From assembly GCA_900104495.1 (NCBI GenBank), contig FMXS01000015.1:1-64000 (forward strand): a stretch of 64,000 nt of DNA, read 5' to 3'. Source of the DNA: Ruminococcaceae bacterium FB2012 (GTDB lineage Bacteria; Bacillota; Clostridia; Oscillospirales; Ruminococcaceae). Below are positions 47,033 through 55,404 of the stretch, one piece after another; the first letter of the stretch is position 1, and the number at the start of each line of letters is the position of its first letter. A program made the translations under genes and the position numbers. The notes under the pieces are model-generated. The model saw only the letters and a program-made list of their open reading frames with translations, did no database searches and was not told where the DNA came from.

Positions 47033-47989
47033 TCACACCCAGAACTTGTCCGTCGGCGGGTCGAGGCTGATCTCGGTGCCTACGTCGCCGCACATTTCAA
47101 ATACGCGGTTGGCAAAGTTCATATCGTGCATGGAAAGCCCCACGTTGTAGGCGATGATCCGCTCTTTGTCGTTCTCTCTGCCCACGGCTTTGCCTGTGAT
47201 GACATCCGCCACTTCGGCGTGATACTTCCACTTGTCGTAATACTTGAAGCCCCGGACGTGAGCGTCGTCGTCGCAGAAGACCTTGTCAAAGGCCAGGTCG
47301 CAGCCCAGGAAGCCTCTCAGATGAACGGCGTCAACGAACACGCCCTCCTTGAAACAGTCTGCGGAGCAGAAGTCATTATCGGTGTAGGTCACGGCGGAGA
47401 TGATAACATCGCTGCCCCTTACCACATCCTCGTAGCTGTCAACGTAAACAAACTCGGCGTTGGGATAGTTCTTTCCGTCCTCGCCCTTGAAATACTTTGT
47501 GTAAAGCTCGTGCTGGTCCTTGTACTTCAGCACCTTGATCTTCAGCGGACGCTCGGGATACTTGGCCAGCAGCACTTTCATTGCGGCTCTGCCTGTGTTG
47601 CCCAGTCCCATTACGCCGATCTCGTAGAAATCCTTCACCGCAAGAGTGGTTATGGAGTGGGCCGCCACCGCGCCGGTGCGCATGGTGGTGATCCAGTTTC
47701 CGTCCATGATAGCCTTGGGAGTGCCGGTCTGATAATCGTAAAGCACGATCTGGCTGTCCAGCGAAGGCACTCGCCCCAGATGACGGGTGATGACCTTCAC
47801 TCCGCCCGCATCGAACTGCGGCAGCAGGCAGGGCATTACGTTGAAGAACGCATCGTTTTCGAGATGCAGACTGATCTTCGCGGGAAGGATCGCGTCGTTC
47901 TTGTGCATGAGCATTTCCTCGACCCATTCGTAGCACTTGACGGGTGAGATGTTGAGCTTCTTGATGTCGTTGAATGTGATGACCTTCAT
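47033..47989 (-). CDS. Ornithine cyclodeaminase / mu-crystallin family protein
   Basis: 318 residues with the family's split fold: an N-terminal dimerisation part (DAFFNVMPCLLPQFDAGGVKVIT, DGNWITTMRTGAVAA) and an NAD(P)-binding Rossmann domain (IGVMGLGNTGRAAMKVLL). Family members include ornithine cyclodeaminases, alanine dehydrogenases and siderophore/imine reductases such as SbnB, so an imine-forming or amino-acid dehydrogenase reaction is expected. It lies between an aminotransferase and the LicD gene, so it may help make an amino head group. The exact substrate cannot be read from sequence. Confidence 0.85.
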   Translation of the reverse strand: MKVITFNDIKKLNISPVKCYEWVEEMLMHKNDAILPAKISLHLENDAFFNVMPCLLPQFDAGGVKVITRHLGRVPSLDSQIVLYDYQTGTPKAIMDGNWITTMRTGAVAAHSITTLAVKDFYEIGVMGLGNTGRAAMKVLLAKYPERPLKIKVLKYKDQHELYTKYFKGEDGKNYPNAEFVYVDSYEDVVRGSDVIISAVTYTDNDFCSADCFKEGVFVDAVHLRGFLGCDLAFDKVFCDDDAHVRGFKYYDKWKYHAEVADVITGKAVGRENDKERIIAYNVGLSMHDMNFANRVFEMCGDVGTEISLDPPTDKFWV

Positions 47990-48004
47990 GACTTTGACCT
48001 CCGT

Positions 48005-49069
48005 TTATTTGTTCAGTACCTTTTTGAACAGATCTATCAGCATAATGTTGCCCTCGACGGTGTGGTTGCCGAGATGTCCGACTCTGATGACCGTTTTTGC
48101 CAGGTCTCCGCCGTTAGGAGTAACGAAGACGTCATACTCCTTTTTCAGCGTTTCGTAGACTTCGTAGGCGTTGCCGTCGGGGAAGTAAAGGGGAGTCACC
48201 GCATTTGAAAGCGGATATTCGGGAAGGGTGAGCCCCGTGCCGTCCAGCCTTGCGCGGAAGTCCGATGCGACTTCCTTCATATGAGCCAGCTTGTTTTCAA
48301 GACCGGTCTCGTCGATGAACCTCAGCATATCCTGTAATTCGTAAATAAGCCTTACGGCAGGAGTGAAGGGGGTCTGTCCGCGCTTGCCGTTTTCAATGTG
48401 GCTGTTGAAATCGAGATACATTGACTTTGCCTTTTTGCCCTGAACTCTCTGCTCGTACATCCGCTTGCTCAGCAGCACGATAGAAAGTCCCGGAGCCAGT
48501 GCCAGCGACTTCTGCGAGGAGAATATCAGCGCGTCGATGCCCAGCGCATCCATGTCGATGGGGTCAGCCAGGAAGGAGCTTATAGCGTCCACCACAAAGA
48601 GCATACCGTTCTTTTTGCAGAACTCGGAAAGCATCTTTGCATCGTAGAGCTGTCCCGTGGAAGTCTCGTCGATGTTGACGAGAAGCCCCGTATAGCCCTT
48701 GCCGTCGAAGGCGTAAACGTCCTCTTTGGTGAGAGCCTTGCCGTAGGGCACCTTTACCGCATCATAAGGTACACCGTGGATGTCGCAGATCTGCGTGAAG
48801 CGGTGCCCGAAGGAACCGCCGTCGATGACCAGGAGCTTGTCCTTTTCATCAAAGCAGTTGAGGACCGTTGCCTCCATAGCGCCCGTTCCCGAACAGGTCA
48901 GGAAGACGGTCTTTGCGCCCTCACCGGCGTTAGCGAACTTAGTCAGCAGGCTCTCGCACTCCAGCACCACCTGTGAAAACTCCGGCGTTCTGAAATAAGG
49001 CACTTGATTCTTTGCAATTTCAAAGGTCCTGTCAAACATCTCCACGGGACCGAGTGTAAACAGTTTCAT
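48005..49069 (-). CDS. Class V PLP-dependent aminotransferase
   Basis: 354 residues of the alanine-glyoxylate / 2-aminoethylphosphonate aminotransferase branch. The PLP lysine is in SSQKSLALAPG; TCSGTGAMEATV binds the cofactor phosphate; VDAISSF carries the Asp that contacts the PLP nitrogen. The start AAGGAG-8-ATG is good. It sits between a LicC/PntC-like nucleotidyltransferase and the cyclodeaminase-family gene. In phosphonate pathways similar enzymes make 2-aminoethylphosphonate, but no PEP mutase or phosphonopyruvate decarboxylase is in this window, so another amino compound is just as likely. Confidence 0.88.
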   Translation of the reverse strand: MKLFTLGPVEMFDRTFEIAKNQVPYFRTPEFSQVVLECESLLTKFANAGEGAKTVFLTCSGTGAMEATVLNCFDEKDKLLVIDGGSFGHRFTQICDIHGVPYDAVKVPYGKALTKEDVYAFDGKGYTGLLVNIDETSTGQLYDAKMLSEFCKKNGMLFVVDAISSFLADPIDMDALGIDALIFSSQKSLALAPGLSIVLLSKRMYEQRVQGKKAKSMYLDFNSHIENGKRGQTPFTPAVRLIYELQDMLRFIDETGLENKLAHMKEVASDFRARLDGTGLTLPEYPLSNAVTPLYFPDGNAYEVYETLKKEYDVFVTPNGGDLAKTVIRVGHLGNHTVEGNIMLIDLFKKVLNK

Positions 49070-49085
49070 TATTATTTCTCCTTTG

Positions 49086-49799
49086 TTACTCAGACTTCTC
49101 CGTCTGATCTATATAGTTGAGTATCCTCTGATAGTCGTCGAAATAGTCTATCTCCGACCAGAACATACCGTCAACGTCAAGGGTGTGGATGCGTCGATTT
49201 TCCGCCAGGGTGTAGAGGACCTCTTCCCACCAGCAGCCGTGCTTCTGCTCGCCGATGAGCTTGTCCAGCTGCTTGCGGAACACCGGCACGAAGCTCTTTC
49301 TGATCTTCGCAAGGCCCACATATTCGCAGTCTCTTTCCTCAAGAGGGATGTCCTTGCCGTATTTCTTCACACAGTTGTTCTTGCCGAGGGCAAAGAAATA
49401 ATCTCCCGTGGCGGTGCGGGACTTGTCGCTGGCAAGTATCACCGGACGCTCGTCATCCAGCAGCTTGTGGAGAATGTCGGTGGAGAAGAACACATCCGCG
49501 TTCATGACGATCAGATCGTCGTCAAGCTCCTCCCTTGCGAACCACAGCGAAGCGATGCTGTTGGTGACGTCATAGAAGGGGTTGTAGAAAAACTTCACCG
49601 GCAGCCCTTCCAGCGCCTCGTAGACCTTTTCGTGCTTGTAGCCCACGCACACGATAGGTTCGATGCCTTCCGCCAGCATCATTTCCACAGTCCGCCTTAT
49701 CAGCGGCTTGTCGCCTATGGGAAGGGTGCTTTTGGGTATTTCCTGTATCCTTTTGGATATCCTTGTTCCTCTGCCTGCGGCTAAAAGTACAGCCTTCAT
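49086..49799 (-). CDS. LicC/PntC-like cytidylyltransferase
   Basis: 237 residues of the nucleotidyltransferase family: LAAGRGTRI (nucleotide loop), PKSTLPIGDKPLI, NPFYDVTNSIASLWFAR and VMNADVFF (metal Asp). The combination with NPFY-TNS-SLW is shared by phosphocholine (LicC) and 2-aminoethylphosphonate (PntC) cytidylyltransferases. It should activate a small phosphorylated or phosphonate amino alcohol with CTP for the LicD enzyme. No choline kinase or transporter gene (LicA/LicB) is present, which argues against simple phosphocholine. GGAAGGA lies 8 nt before the ATG. Confidence 0.87.
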   Translation of the reverse strand: MKAVLLAAGRGTRISKRIQEIPKSTLPIGDKPLIRRTVEMMLAEGIEPIVCVGYKHEKVYEALEGLPVKFFYNPFYDVTNSIASLWFAREELDDDLIVMNADVFFSTDILHKLLDDERPVILASDKSRTATGDYFFALGKNNCVKKYGKDIPLEERDCEYVGLAKIRKSFVPVFRKQLDKLIGEQKHGCWWEEVLYTLAENRRIHTLDVDGMFWSEIDYFDDYQRILNYIDQTEKSE

Positions 49800-49815
49800 A
49801 TCATCTATCCTTCCG

Positions 49816-52200
49816 TCAGCCGTTCAGCAGTTCTTCAAACTGCGACACGGCGTCTTTATTGTATTGCTCGTAATCCACGTTCATAGCCTTGACCTCGCCC
49901 CGCATGAAGGCCTCCATGCCTTCGTATATGCCTTCGGCGCTGCACGGGACGGTATACCCGCCGTGCTTGTCGAGAAAGCTTCTCGGTCCCGCGATGTCGG
50001 TGGAGATCACGGGGATGCCCAGAGTGTCCGCCTCCAGCATCGTCAGACCCAGCGCTTCATAGTGAGATGAAAGCACGAACAGGTCGCACTTTTTCAGCAC
50101 CGGCATGGGGTTGAACATGGTCTTTATCAGTATGATCTTATCCCTTGCGGGGGAGCCTTCCGCCAAGGATTTGGTGGCTTCGTACAGCTTGCCGTAGCCG
50201 CCGATGATTATCAGCCTGCTGTCGGGATGTGCCTGCGCAAATCTCTCGTAGGCCTTTATCAGCATATCGTGGCCCTTTTCCGCGGAAAAGCGCCCGATGT
50301 TGATGATCTTCACCGTACTGCTGTCCAGCACTGCATTCAGCTCCTCAAGAGTGACATTTGCGTGGGTGACGTCGTCAAACTGAACGTCCCGCTCCGCCCT
50401 TGCCAGAATGTGCTTGTAGGAGTGGCAGTTGTATACCACCTTGATGTTGTCCGTCCGTCCGCTGATCTCGGAGGTGGGCTTTATCATTCCCTCGGTGACT
50501 ACCGCCACGTTGGTGTAGGTGTTGTAAGCCATCTGAAGAGAGAGCCTGTGCTGATTGTTCTTGGTGGCCAGCTCCTGCACCATATCGCTGTGGACGAATA
50601 TCGTCGAGGGACAGTCAAACATCCTGAAAAGATGTATCATATTCTTGCCGTAGCCTTGATACTGAACGATGTGATCGAAGTCTATCCCGCAGAAGAACTT
50701 CCGCGCTTCACGGCGGCACATCTTTTCCACGCTCTTATATGCGAATTTCAGGTTCAGCTTGTAGAACAGCACCTGCGTCAGCGCCTCGGTTATGGTGTAC
50801 TGCGGCTTGGTGCTCATGGGGAACACGTTTATATCCCTTGGGATAAGATTGCACCGCAGGGGGTCTTTGCGCAGCGTCGGCTGCTGGAAGGTGACGAAAT
50901 ATCTCCGCTTTGAAGCGTCCAGATTTTCGATAAGGTTCAGCGCCGCCGTGGTGATGCCGTTCTTGGAAAGGTCCCCCGTGAAGATAAGCACGTTCTGCTT
51001 TGAGCCGTCATATATCTTCTCCTCGTCGCAGACCTTCTCGCCGTCGATGACCCGCATTAAAATGCATTCCGCCGCTTCGGGACGTTCATAGGTGCAACAC
51101 TCCCGCATGAATTCGGTGTCGTCGTAATTCTTGGGACTGCGCATCTCGGAGACCAGCTCTGCCGCCGTCCGCACCTTCGGGAAGGGAAGCTCGTCCAGGG
51201 AAACATACATCCCCCGCTCGGCGATGTAGTCCTCTTCGTCGTAGGCGAAAAGAATTATCTTCTTCCGCGTAACGGCGAAATCGTAGAACACGCTGGAATA
51301 GTCAGTGATGAGCCCGTCCGCGCTGTTGAGCACGTCGTAGGGGTCAAAGCCTTCCTTCATTGGGATAATGTGCCTGTACTGCGAATAATCAAGGTCGGCG
51401 CTCATAAAGGGGTGCAGTTTCGCGATGATGACCTCGCTGTCCTCAAGGAGGCCGTCAAGCTCCGTCAGATAGCCTTTGAGCATCGCAAGCTGGTCCTCGG
51501 TCTTTATCTTCGCAAGATTGCCTCTCCAGGTGGGCATATAGACGAATACCTTCTTGTCCGCGAGGCCGAGAGCCGCTTTGGTCTCTCTTGCTTTTTCGGT
51601 GTCGAAGAACACGCAGTTGCGCGGATAGCCTTCGTTGAGGATAGTCCCCTTGTAAACGCCGTCAAGCATGAAGGCAGAGACCATTTTCTCTTTCATGTAT
51701 TCGTTCGGATAGAGCAGGAAATCCGCAAACAGCAGATTCCGCTGGATGTTGCCCATAGCGTAGACGTCGCTGGCCACCTCACGCCCCATGACTTTCAGCG
51801 GGGTCCCGTGCCAGGTGTTGAGCATCACCTGTCCTTCCTTCTTGATGTACCTTGTGGTGAAGGATGTGTCGGTGATAAGATACTTGGCCTTTGCCAGCAG
51901 CTTGAAATATTTTGCGCTCATGATCTTCACGGGCTTGACGTTCTTCACGCCGTACCGTTCAAGCTGGCTCAGTATGCGCTCCTTCTGTTTTTTGGCGTAC
52001 ACAAGGTATATCCTGAAACGGTCGGAGTAATCCCTGTCCAGCAGCTTCAGCAGCGTGAAGATGTTTCCCGCCAGGTCGGCGCCGTGTTTCGATTCCAGCA
52101 GGATGATCCTGCCGTCGAGCTTCGCCCTGTTGTATTTCCCGACGTAGTATGTATTTGCCAAAGCGTCTTTAAAGCATTGCTTCAGATATTTAGTGTTGAT
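49816..52200 (-). CDS. Fusion of CDP-glycerol glycerophosphotransferase and GT4 glycosyltransferase
   Basis: About 794 residues. The first 400 match TagB/TagF: LNTWHGTPLKVMG, ILNEGYPRNC, FVYMPTWRGN, IIAKLHPF and GLITDYSSVFYDF. The second half is a GT-B, GT4-type glycosyltransferase with KIINIGRFSAEKGHDMLIKAY and FVLSSHYEALGLTMLEAD. It could both add glycerol phosphate and glycosylate the polymer. The start is uncertain. A TTG at 52161 has no ribosome site, whereas GGAGGG (52213-52208) lies 7 nt before an ATC at 52200, and the residues after it (NTKYLKQCFKDALANTYY) look natural. A non-canonical AUC start is therefore proposed; otherwise the gene begins at 52161. Confidence 0.88.
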   Translation of the reverse strand: MNTKYLKQCFKDALANTYYVGKYNRAKLDGRIILLESKHGADLAGNIFTLLKLLDRDYSDRFRIYLVYAKKQKERILSQLERYGVKNVKPVKIMSAKYFKLLAKAKYLITDTSFTTRYIKKEGQVMLNTWHGTPLKVMGREVASDVYAMGNIQRNLLFADFLLYPNEYMKEKMVSAFMLDGVYKGTILNEGYPRNCVFFDTEKARETKAALGLADKKVFVYMPTWRGNLAKIKTEDQLAMLKGYLTELDGLLEDSEVIIAKLHPFMSADLDYSQYRHIIPMKEGFDPYDVLNSADGLITDYSSVFYDFAVTRKKIILFAYDEEDYIAERGMYVSLDELPFPKVRTAAELVSEMRSPKNYDDTEFMRECCTYERPEAAECILMRVIDGEKVCDEEKIYDGSKQNVLIFTGDLSKNGITTAALNLIENLDASKRRYFVTFQQPTLRKDPLRCNLIPRDINVFPMSTKPQYTITEALTQVLFYKLNLKFAYKSVEKMCRREARKFFCGIDFDHIVQYQGYGKNMIHLFRMFDCPSTIFVHSDMVQELATKNNQHRLSLQMAYNTYTNVAVVTEGMIKPTSEISGRTDNIKVVYNCHSYKHILARAERDVQFDDVTHANVTLEELNAVLDSSTVKIINIGRFSAEKGHDMLIKAYERFAQAHPDSRLIIIGGYGKLYEATKSLAEGSPARDKIILIKTMFNPMPVLKKCDLFVLSSHYEALGLTMLEADTLGIPVISTDIAGPRSFLDKHGGYTVPCSAEGIYEGMEAFMRGEVKAMNVDYEQYNKDAVSQFEELLNG

Positions 52201-52612
52201 TTTTGTTCCCTCCGGTCGCGTCTGACATTTTCAAGTCGCTCTTTATCTGGGTGGTGGAGATCTCGGGAGTCCTGGGCAGATAGACCACCTCGCAAAGCTC
52301 TTTGAGCTCGTCGAACTTGCCTTCCCAGTCATCGCCCATTACAAAAGTGTCCACCTTGAATTCTTTGATGTCTGACTTTTTCTGCTCCCAGTTCTCCTCG
52401 GGGATCACCAGGTCCACATATCTGATGGCTTCCAGCAGGCTCTTGCGCTCCTCGAAGGAGAAATAGCATTTCTTGTGCTTTTCGTTCCAGTTGAATTCGT
52501 CTGTCGAGAGCGCCACGATCAGATAATCTCCCAGCGCCTTTGCGCGCCTCAGCAGATTGATGTGACCGTAATGCAGCAGATCGAAGGTGCCGTAGGTTAT
52601 GATCTTTTTCAT
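52190..52612 (-). CDS. tagD: Glycerol-3-phosphate cytidylyltransferase
   Basis: 140 residues matching TagD from start to end: ITYGTFDLLHYGHINLLRRA with the catalytic HxGH (His14, His17 of the mature numbering from MKKI) and ISTTQIK. It makes CDP-glycerol from CTP and glycerol 3-phosphate, the donor for the TagB/F-like transferases on both sides. I start at ATG 52612 (AGGTG 6 nt upstream) rather than the GTG at 52621, which is part of that site. The C-terminal GGNKNQH overlaps the proposed start of the next gene. Confidence 0.96.
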   Translation of the reverse strand: MKKIITYGTFDLLHYGHINLLRRAKALGDYLIVALSTDEFNWNEKHKKCYFSFEERKSLLEAIRYVDLVIPEENWEQKKSDIKEFKVDTFVMGDDWEGKFDELKELCEVVYLPRTPEISTTQIKSDLKMSDATGGNKNQH

Positions 52613-52648
52613 ACTTTTCACCTGTTTCCTATACTTTCCCGTTTCGGT

Positions 52649-53788
52649 TCAGAGGCTTATCCCGACTGCGTCCAGTAACCGCCTGGAGGCGCCGTCGGAC
52701 TGATCTTTGTTCACCAGCTCGTTCACGCGCTTTCTTTCGCCGCGGAAGCTGTCCTCTCCTTTGGCGGCGGAGATGATGAACTTCCGCAGATCCTCAAAGC
52801 TTTTGAGCTTTTCGCCGGGCATCAGCGATTCGGGATCCTTCACCACGAAGCCCCGCTCTTCTTCGTACTGCTTTATATCCCCGAGAGTAAAGCCTATGGG
52901 GCGGTCAAGGAGCAGATAGTCAAAATACACCGACGAGTAATCGGTGATAAGCGCACGGCTGCGTTTCATCAAGTCGTAGATATCCATTCCCTGGCGGTCA
53001 AGGCCCCGCTGAGATGTGAGCATCACGTTTTCAAGGCCCTTTACCCCGTGGGAGAGGTCCTGCATCGGGTGGGGCTTTATCAGCAGCTTGTAGTCCAGCT
53101 CGCCCAGCAGCCTGTCGATGTCCCTCAGCTGTTCCTCGGTGTTGATAAGCGGGAATCCCGTCTCGTTGTTAAGGCTGGCATTCACGCTCCCCAGCTTCTG
53201 CGAACTGCGGTAGGTGGGCAGCCAGAGTATCAGTTTCTTTTCGCGGACGTCCCTGATAAACAGCTTGTCGCATTTGGGCTGACCCGTCCGCAGCACCTTG
53301 TCCTCACCCACGTTGAAGCACTTCTGCATTATCCCGGAGAAAAAGGGCGAGGTGGCTATGGTGTAGCTGAAGTAGCATTTGCCGTCAAAGTCGGCGCCCT
53401 TTTCAAGAGCCCCTACGGTTTTCAGCGGCATCCCGTGCCAGAGGTTGACCACCTTCTGCTTCGGACCGGGCTTTATCGGGAATTTCCCGAAGCTGTAAAA
53501 CATAAAGCTGCACCGCAGGAATTTCCATGCACCCTTTTTCGTGCCCACGAACTTCACGTTCTCGGGAACTTTATCCTTCCAGAACTTGTAGTCGCAGCAG
53601 CTGCAAACTATCTTGTATTTCTTGTTGTAGCCAAGCTCGGTCATATAATCATACAATGCCTTTGCATTGTCTCTGAATCCCAGGTTGGAATATATCAGCA
53701 CCAGATGCTTGTCTTTGGGTATTATCCTGTTGAGGAAGGAAAGCGGCGCCGACAGCTTTTTCAGGATCTGTTTTATCTTTATCCCCAT
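52649..53788 (-). CDS. CDP-glycerol glycerophosphotransferase (TagB/TagF-like)
   Basis: 379 residues with all marks of the poly(glycerol phosphate) transferase family: NLWHGMPLKTVG, LWLPTYRSS, LLIKPHPMQD and ALITDYSSVYFDYLLLDRP. It should transfer glycerol phosphate from CDP-glycerol to a membrane-linked acceptor on the inner membrane face. The short length, close to TagB, fits a primase-type role adding the first unit(s), but polymerase activity cannot be excluded. It lies 3 nt after the GT2 gene. Confidence 0.92.
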   Translation of the reverse strand: MGIKIKQILKKLSAPLSFLNRIIPKDKHLVLIYSNLGFRDNAKALYDYMTELGYNKKYKIVCSCCDYKFWKDKVPENVKFVGTKKGAWKFLRCSFMFYSFGKFPIKPGPKQKVVNLWHGMPLKTVGALEKGADFDGKCYFSYTIATSPFFSGIMQKCFNVGEDKVLRTGQPKCDKLFIRDVREKKLILWLPTYRSSQKLGSVNASLNNETGFPLINTEEQLRDIDRLLGELDYKLLIKPHPMQDLSHGVKGLENVMLTSQRGLDRQGMDIYDLMKRSRALITDYSSVYFDYLLLDRPIGFTLGDIKQYEEERGFVVKDPESLMPGEKLKSFEDLRKFIISAAKGEDSFRGERKRVNELVNKDQSDGASRRLLDAVGISL

Positions 53789-53791
53789 ATC

Positions 53792-54622
53792 TCACTTTCT
53801 TCTCTTTCGTAAAAATGTTTTGTAGAGCTTTTCTCTCGTTCCGGCGGGAGCGAGTGCGAACACAGTAAAGGCGCCCATCCGCCGGAGATATTCCTCCCGG
53901 GAGCAGAAGCCCGCATCGAGTTTGTACTGCTCCATTCTTCGGGCGCATTTGAGATACTCCTTGCCGCCCCGACGGGAGTACATCCCGCTGCCGGTGCGCA
54001 TCAGCAGCAGAGGCTTGGCAATATTGTGCCCCTTCGCCCTGGACATCAGCATTTTCACCCAAAGCTGATAGTCCTCGAAGAAGCGGTAGTTCTCGTATCT
54101 TCCCGCACGCAGCACCGCCGAGCGTTTATACATCACGCAGGGGTGATTGAAGGGGTTGCGGGTACGGGCGTATTCCAGTATCTCTTTGTGAGTGACGGGC
54201 AGGGTCTTGTAGGCTTCGATGACCTTCGGGTCCTCGATGAACTCCGCCACCGTGGCCGAGCAGATATCCGAGCCGTGTTTCATCATAGACTTCAGCTGGG
54301 TCTCGCATCTTTCCGGCAGGGAAATGTCGTCGGAATCCATTCTCGCCACATATTCGTACCGGCATTCTTTAAGGCCGGCGTTGAGGGCTTCGGCAAGGCC
54401 TTTGTTCTCCGGGAGCCTTACCACGTCGATAAGTCCGGCGTTCCGTGACTCCAGCCGATAGACCTCCCGCTCCAGTTCCTCGGTCAGAGGACCGTCGCAG
54501 ACGATGACGATCTGAGAGGGCATAACGGTCTGAGCGATCATACTTTCCGCCGCCGTTCTGAAAAATCCCGCCTTCTCTTTCCGATAGACGGACATCAGCA
54601 CACAGTATTCGTTTAAAGCCAT
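53792..54622 (-). CDS. Family 2 glycosyltransferase
   Basis: 276 residues of the GT2 (GT-A) fold: VLMSVYRKEKAGFF at the N-terminus, IVIVCDGPL, NKGLAEALNAGL, and the metal-binding DxD in YVARMDSDDISLP; a later FEDYQLWVKML is the usual ED-acceptor motif. It likely adds a sugar to the lipid-linked primer of the polymer. First gene of the operon; ATG 54622 has GGAGG 8 nt upstream, and the consensus promoter lies 40-70 nt further up. Confidence 0.92.
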   Translation of the reverse strand: MALNEYCVLMSVYRKEKAGFFRTAAESMIAQTVMPSQIVIVCDGPLTEELEREVYRLESRNAGLIDVVRLPENKGLAEALNAGLKECRYEYVARMDSDDISLPERCETQLKSMMKHGSDICSATVAEFIEDPKVIEAYKTLPVTHKEILEYARTRNPFNHPCVMYKRSAVLRAGRYENYRFFEDYQLWVKMLMSRAKGHNIAKPLLLMRTGSGMYSRRGGKEYLKCARRMEQYKLDAGFCSREEYLRRMGAFTVFALAPAGTREKLYKTFLRKRRK

Positions 54623-54660
54623 TTTGTCCGCCTCCTTCAAGTACCGCACATACATTGTTT

Positions 54661-54689
54661 ATTATACCATATCCCGGCGGATGTGTCAA
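54661..54689 (-). promoter_or_regulatory. Promoter of the 13-gene teichoic-acid-like operon
   Basis: Minus strand TTGACA (54689-54684), 17-bp spacer, TATAAT (54666-54661). All gaps between the 13 genes down to 40110 are under 45 nt or are overlaps, and I see no other promoter. Confidence 0.92.
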
Positions 54690-54760
54690 GCGAAGAACAG
54701 GCAAATAACACAAAGAATAGGGCGAAATTCAATGCAAAATGCACAACCGCGGCCGGAGCC

Positions 54761-54789
54761 TTGACAATCCCTCAGGGGACTGATAAACT
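54761..54789 (+). promoter_or_regulatory. Promoter of the third ECF sigma operon
   Basis: TTGACA (54761-54766), 17-bp spacer, TAAACT (54784-54789). Just upstream (54727-54747) lies an AATGCAAAATGCACAA fragment resembling the arm of the element at 39930. Confidence 0.75.
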
Positions 54790-54855
54790 TTTTTTCGGGA
54801 AAGTGCAAGAAAATGCATCCGTATCCCGATTACCGTAGTGAAAGGGGAGAGCGCA

Positions 54856-55404
54856 ATGGATGACGGGCAGATCGTCAAGCTGTTTACGGAGCGCAGCGAG
54901 CAGGCTGTCAGCGAGGCTGCAAAGCTCTACGGCGAACGGCTCAGAAGGCTTGCTATGAGCTTTCTTGACAGCGAGCAGGACGCCGAAGAATGTCTGAACG
55001 ACGCCTATCTCAAAGCATGGCGTTCTATCCCGCCTCAGGAACCCGGGGACCTTTTCGGCTATCTTGCCCGGCTGGTGCGCTGCACTGCCTTTGACATGAT
55101 CGACGCCCGGCAGTCTGCCAAACGCAGCGCCCGGCTCGTGGAACTGACGGCTGAGCTCTCGGAGTGCATCCCCGACCGCAGCGCCGAGATCGAGGGGAGG
55201 GAACTGTCGGAGCTTATCAGCGGGTTCCTCGCAAAGCAGAAACCTTACAAGCGGCAGATATTTGTCATGCGGTATTTCCATGGTTACAGCATCAGCGAGA
55301 TCGGGCTGAAAACCGGTTTCTCCGAAAGCAAAGTGAACACGGCGCTGTCCCGTATGCGGAAGGCACTGAAAGAAGAACTTAAAGGAAAGGGTGTATCGAT
55401 ATGA
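54856..55404 (+). CDS. ECF-type RNA polymerase sigma factor (third, divergent)
   Basis: 182 residues. Region 2 has DSEQDAEECLNDAYLKAWRSIPP and a CTAFDMIDARQSAKR segment; region 4 has HGYSISEIGLKTGFSESKVNTALSRMRKAL. It is not closely similar to the pair at 33-37 kb and resembles the Firmicute ECF group whose partner is a small DUF-type membrane anti-sigma. The ATG at 54856 follows GGGGAG; a GTG at 54838 would place that site inside the gene. It overlaps the next gene by 4 nt (ATGA). Confidence 0.92.
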   Translation: MDDGQIVKLFTERSEQAVSEAAKLYGERLRRLAMSFLDSEQDAEECLNDAYLKAWRSIPPQEPGDLFGYLARLVRCTAFDMIDARQSAKRSARLVELTAELSECIPDRSAEIEGRELSELISGFLAKQKPYKRQIFVMRYFHGYSISEIGLKTGFSESKVNTALSRMRKALKEELKGKGVSI

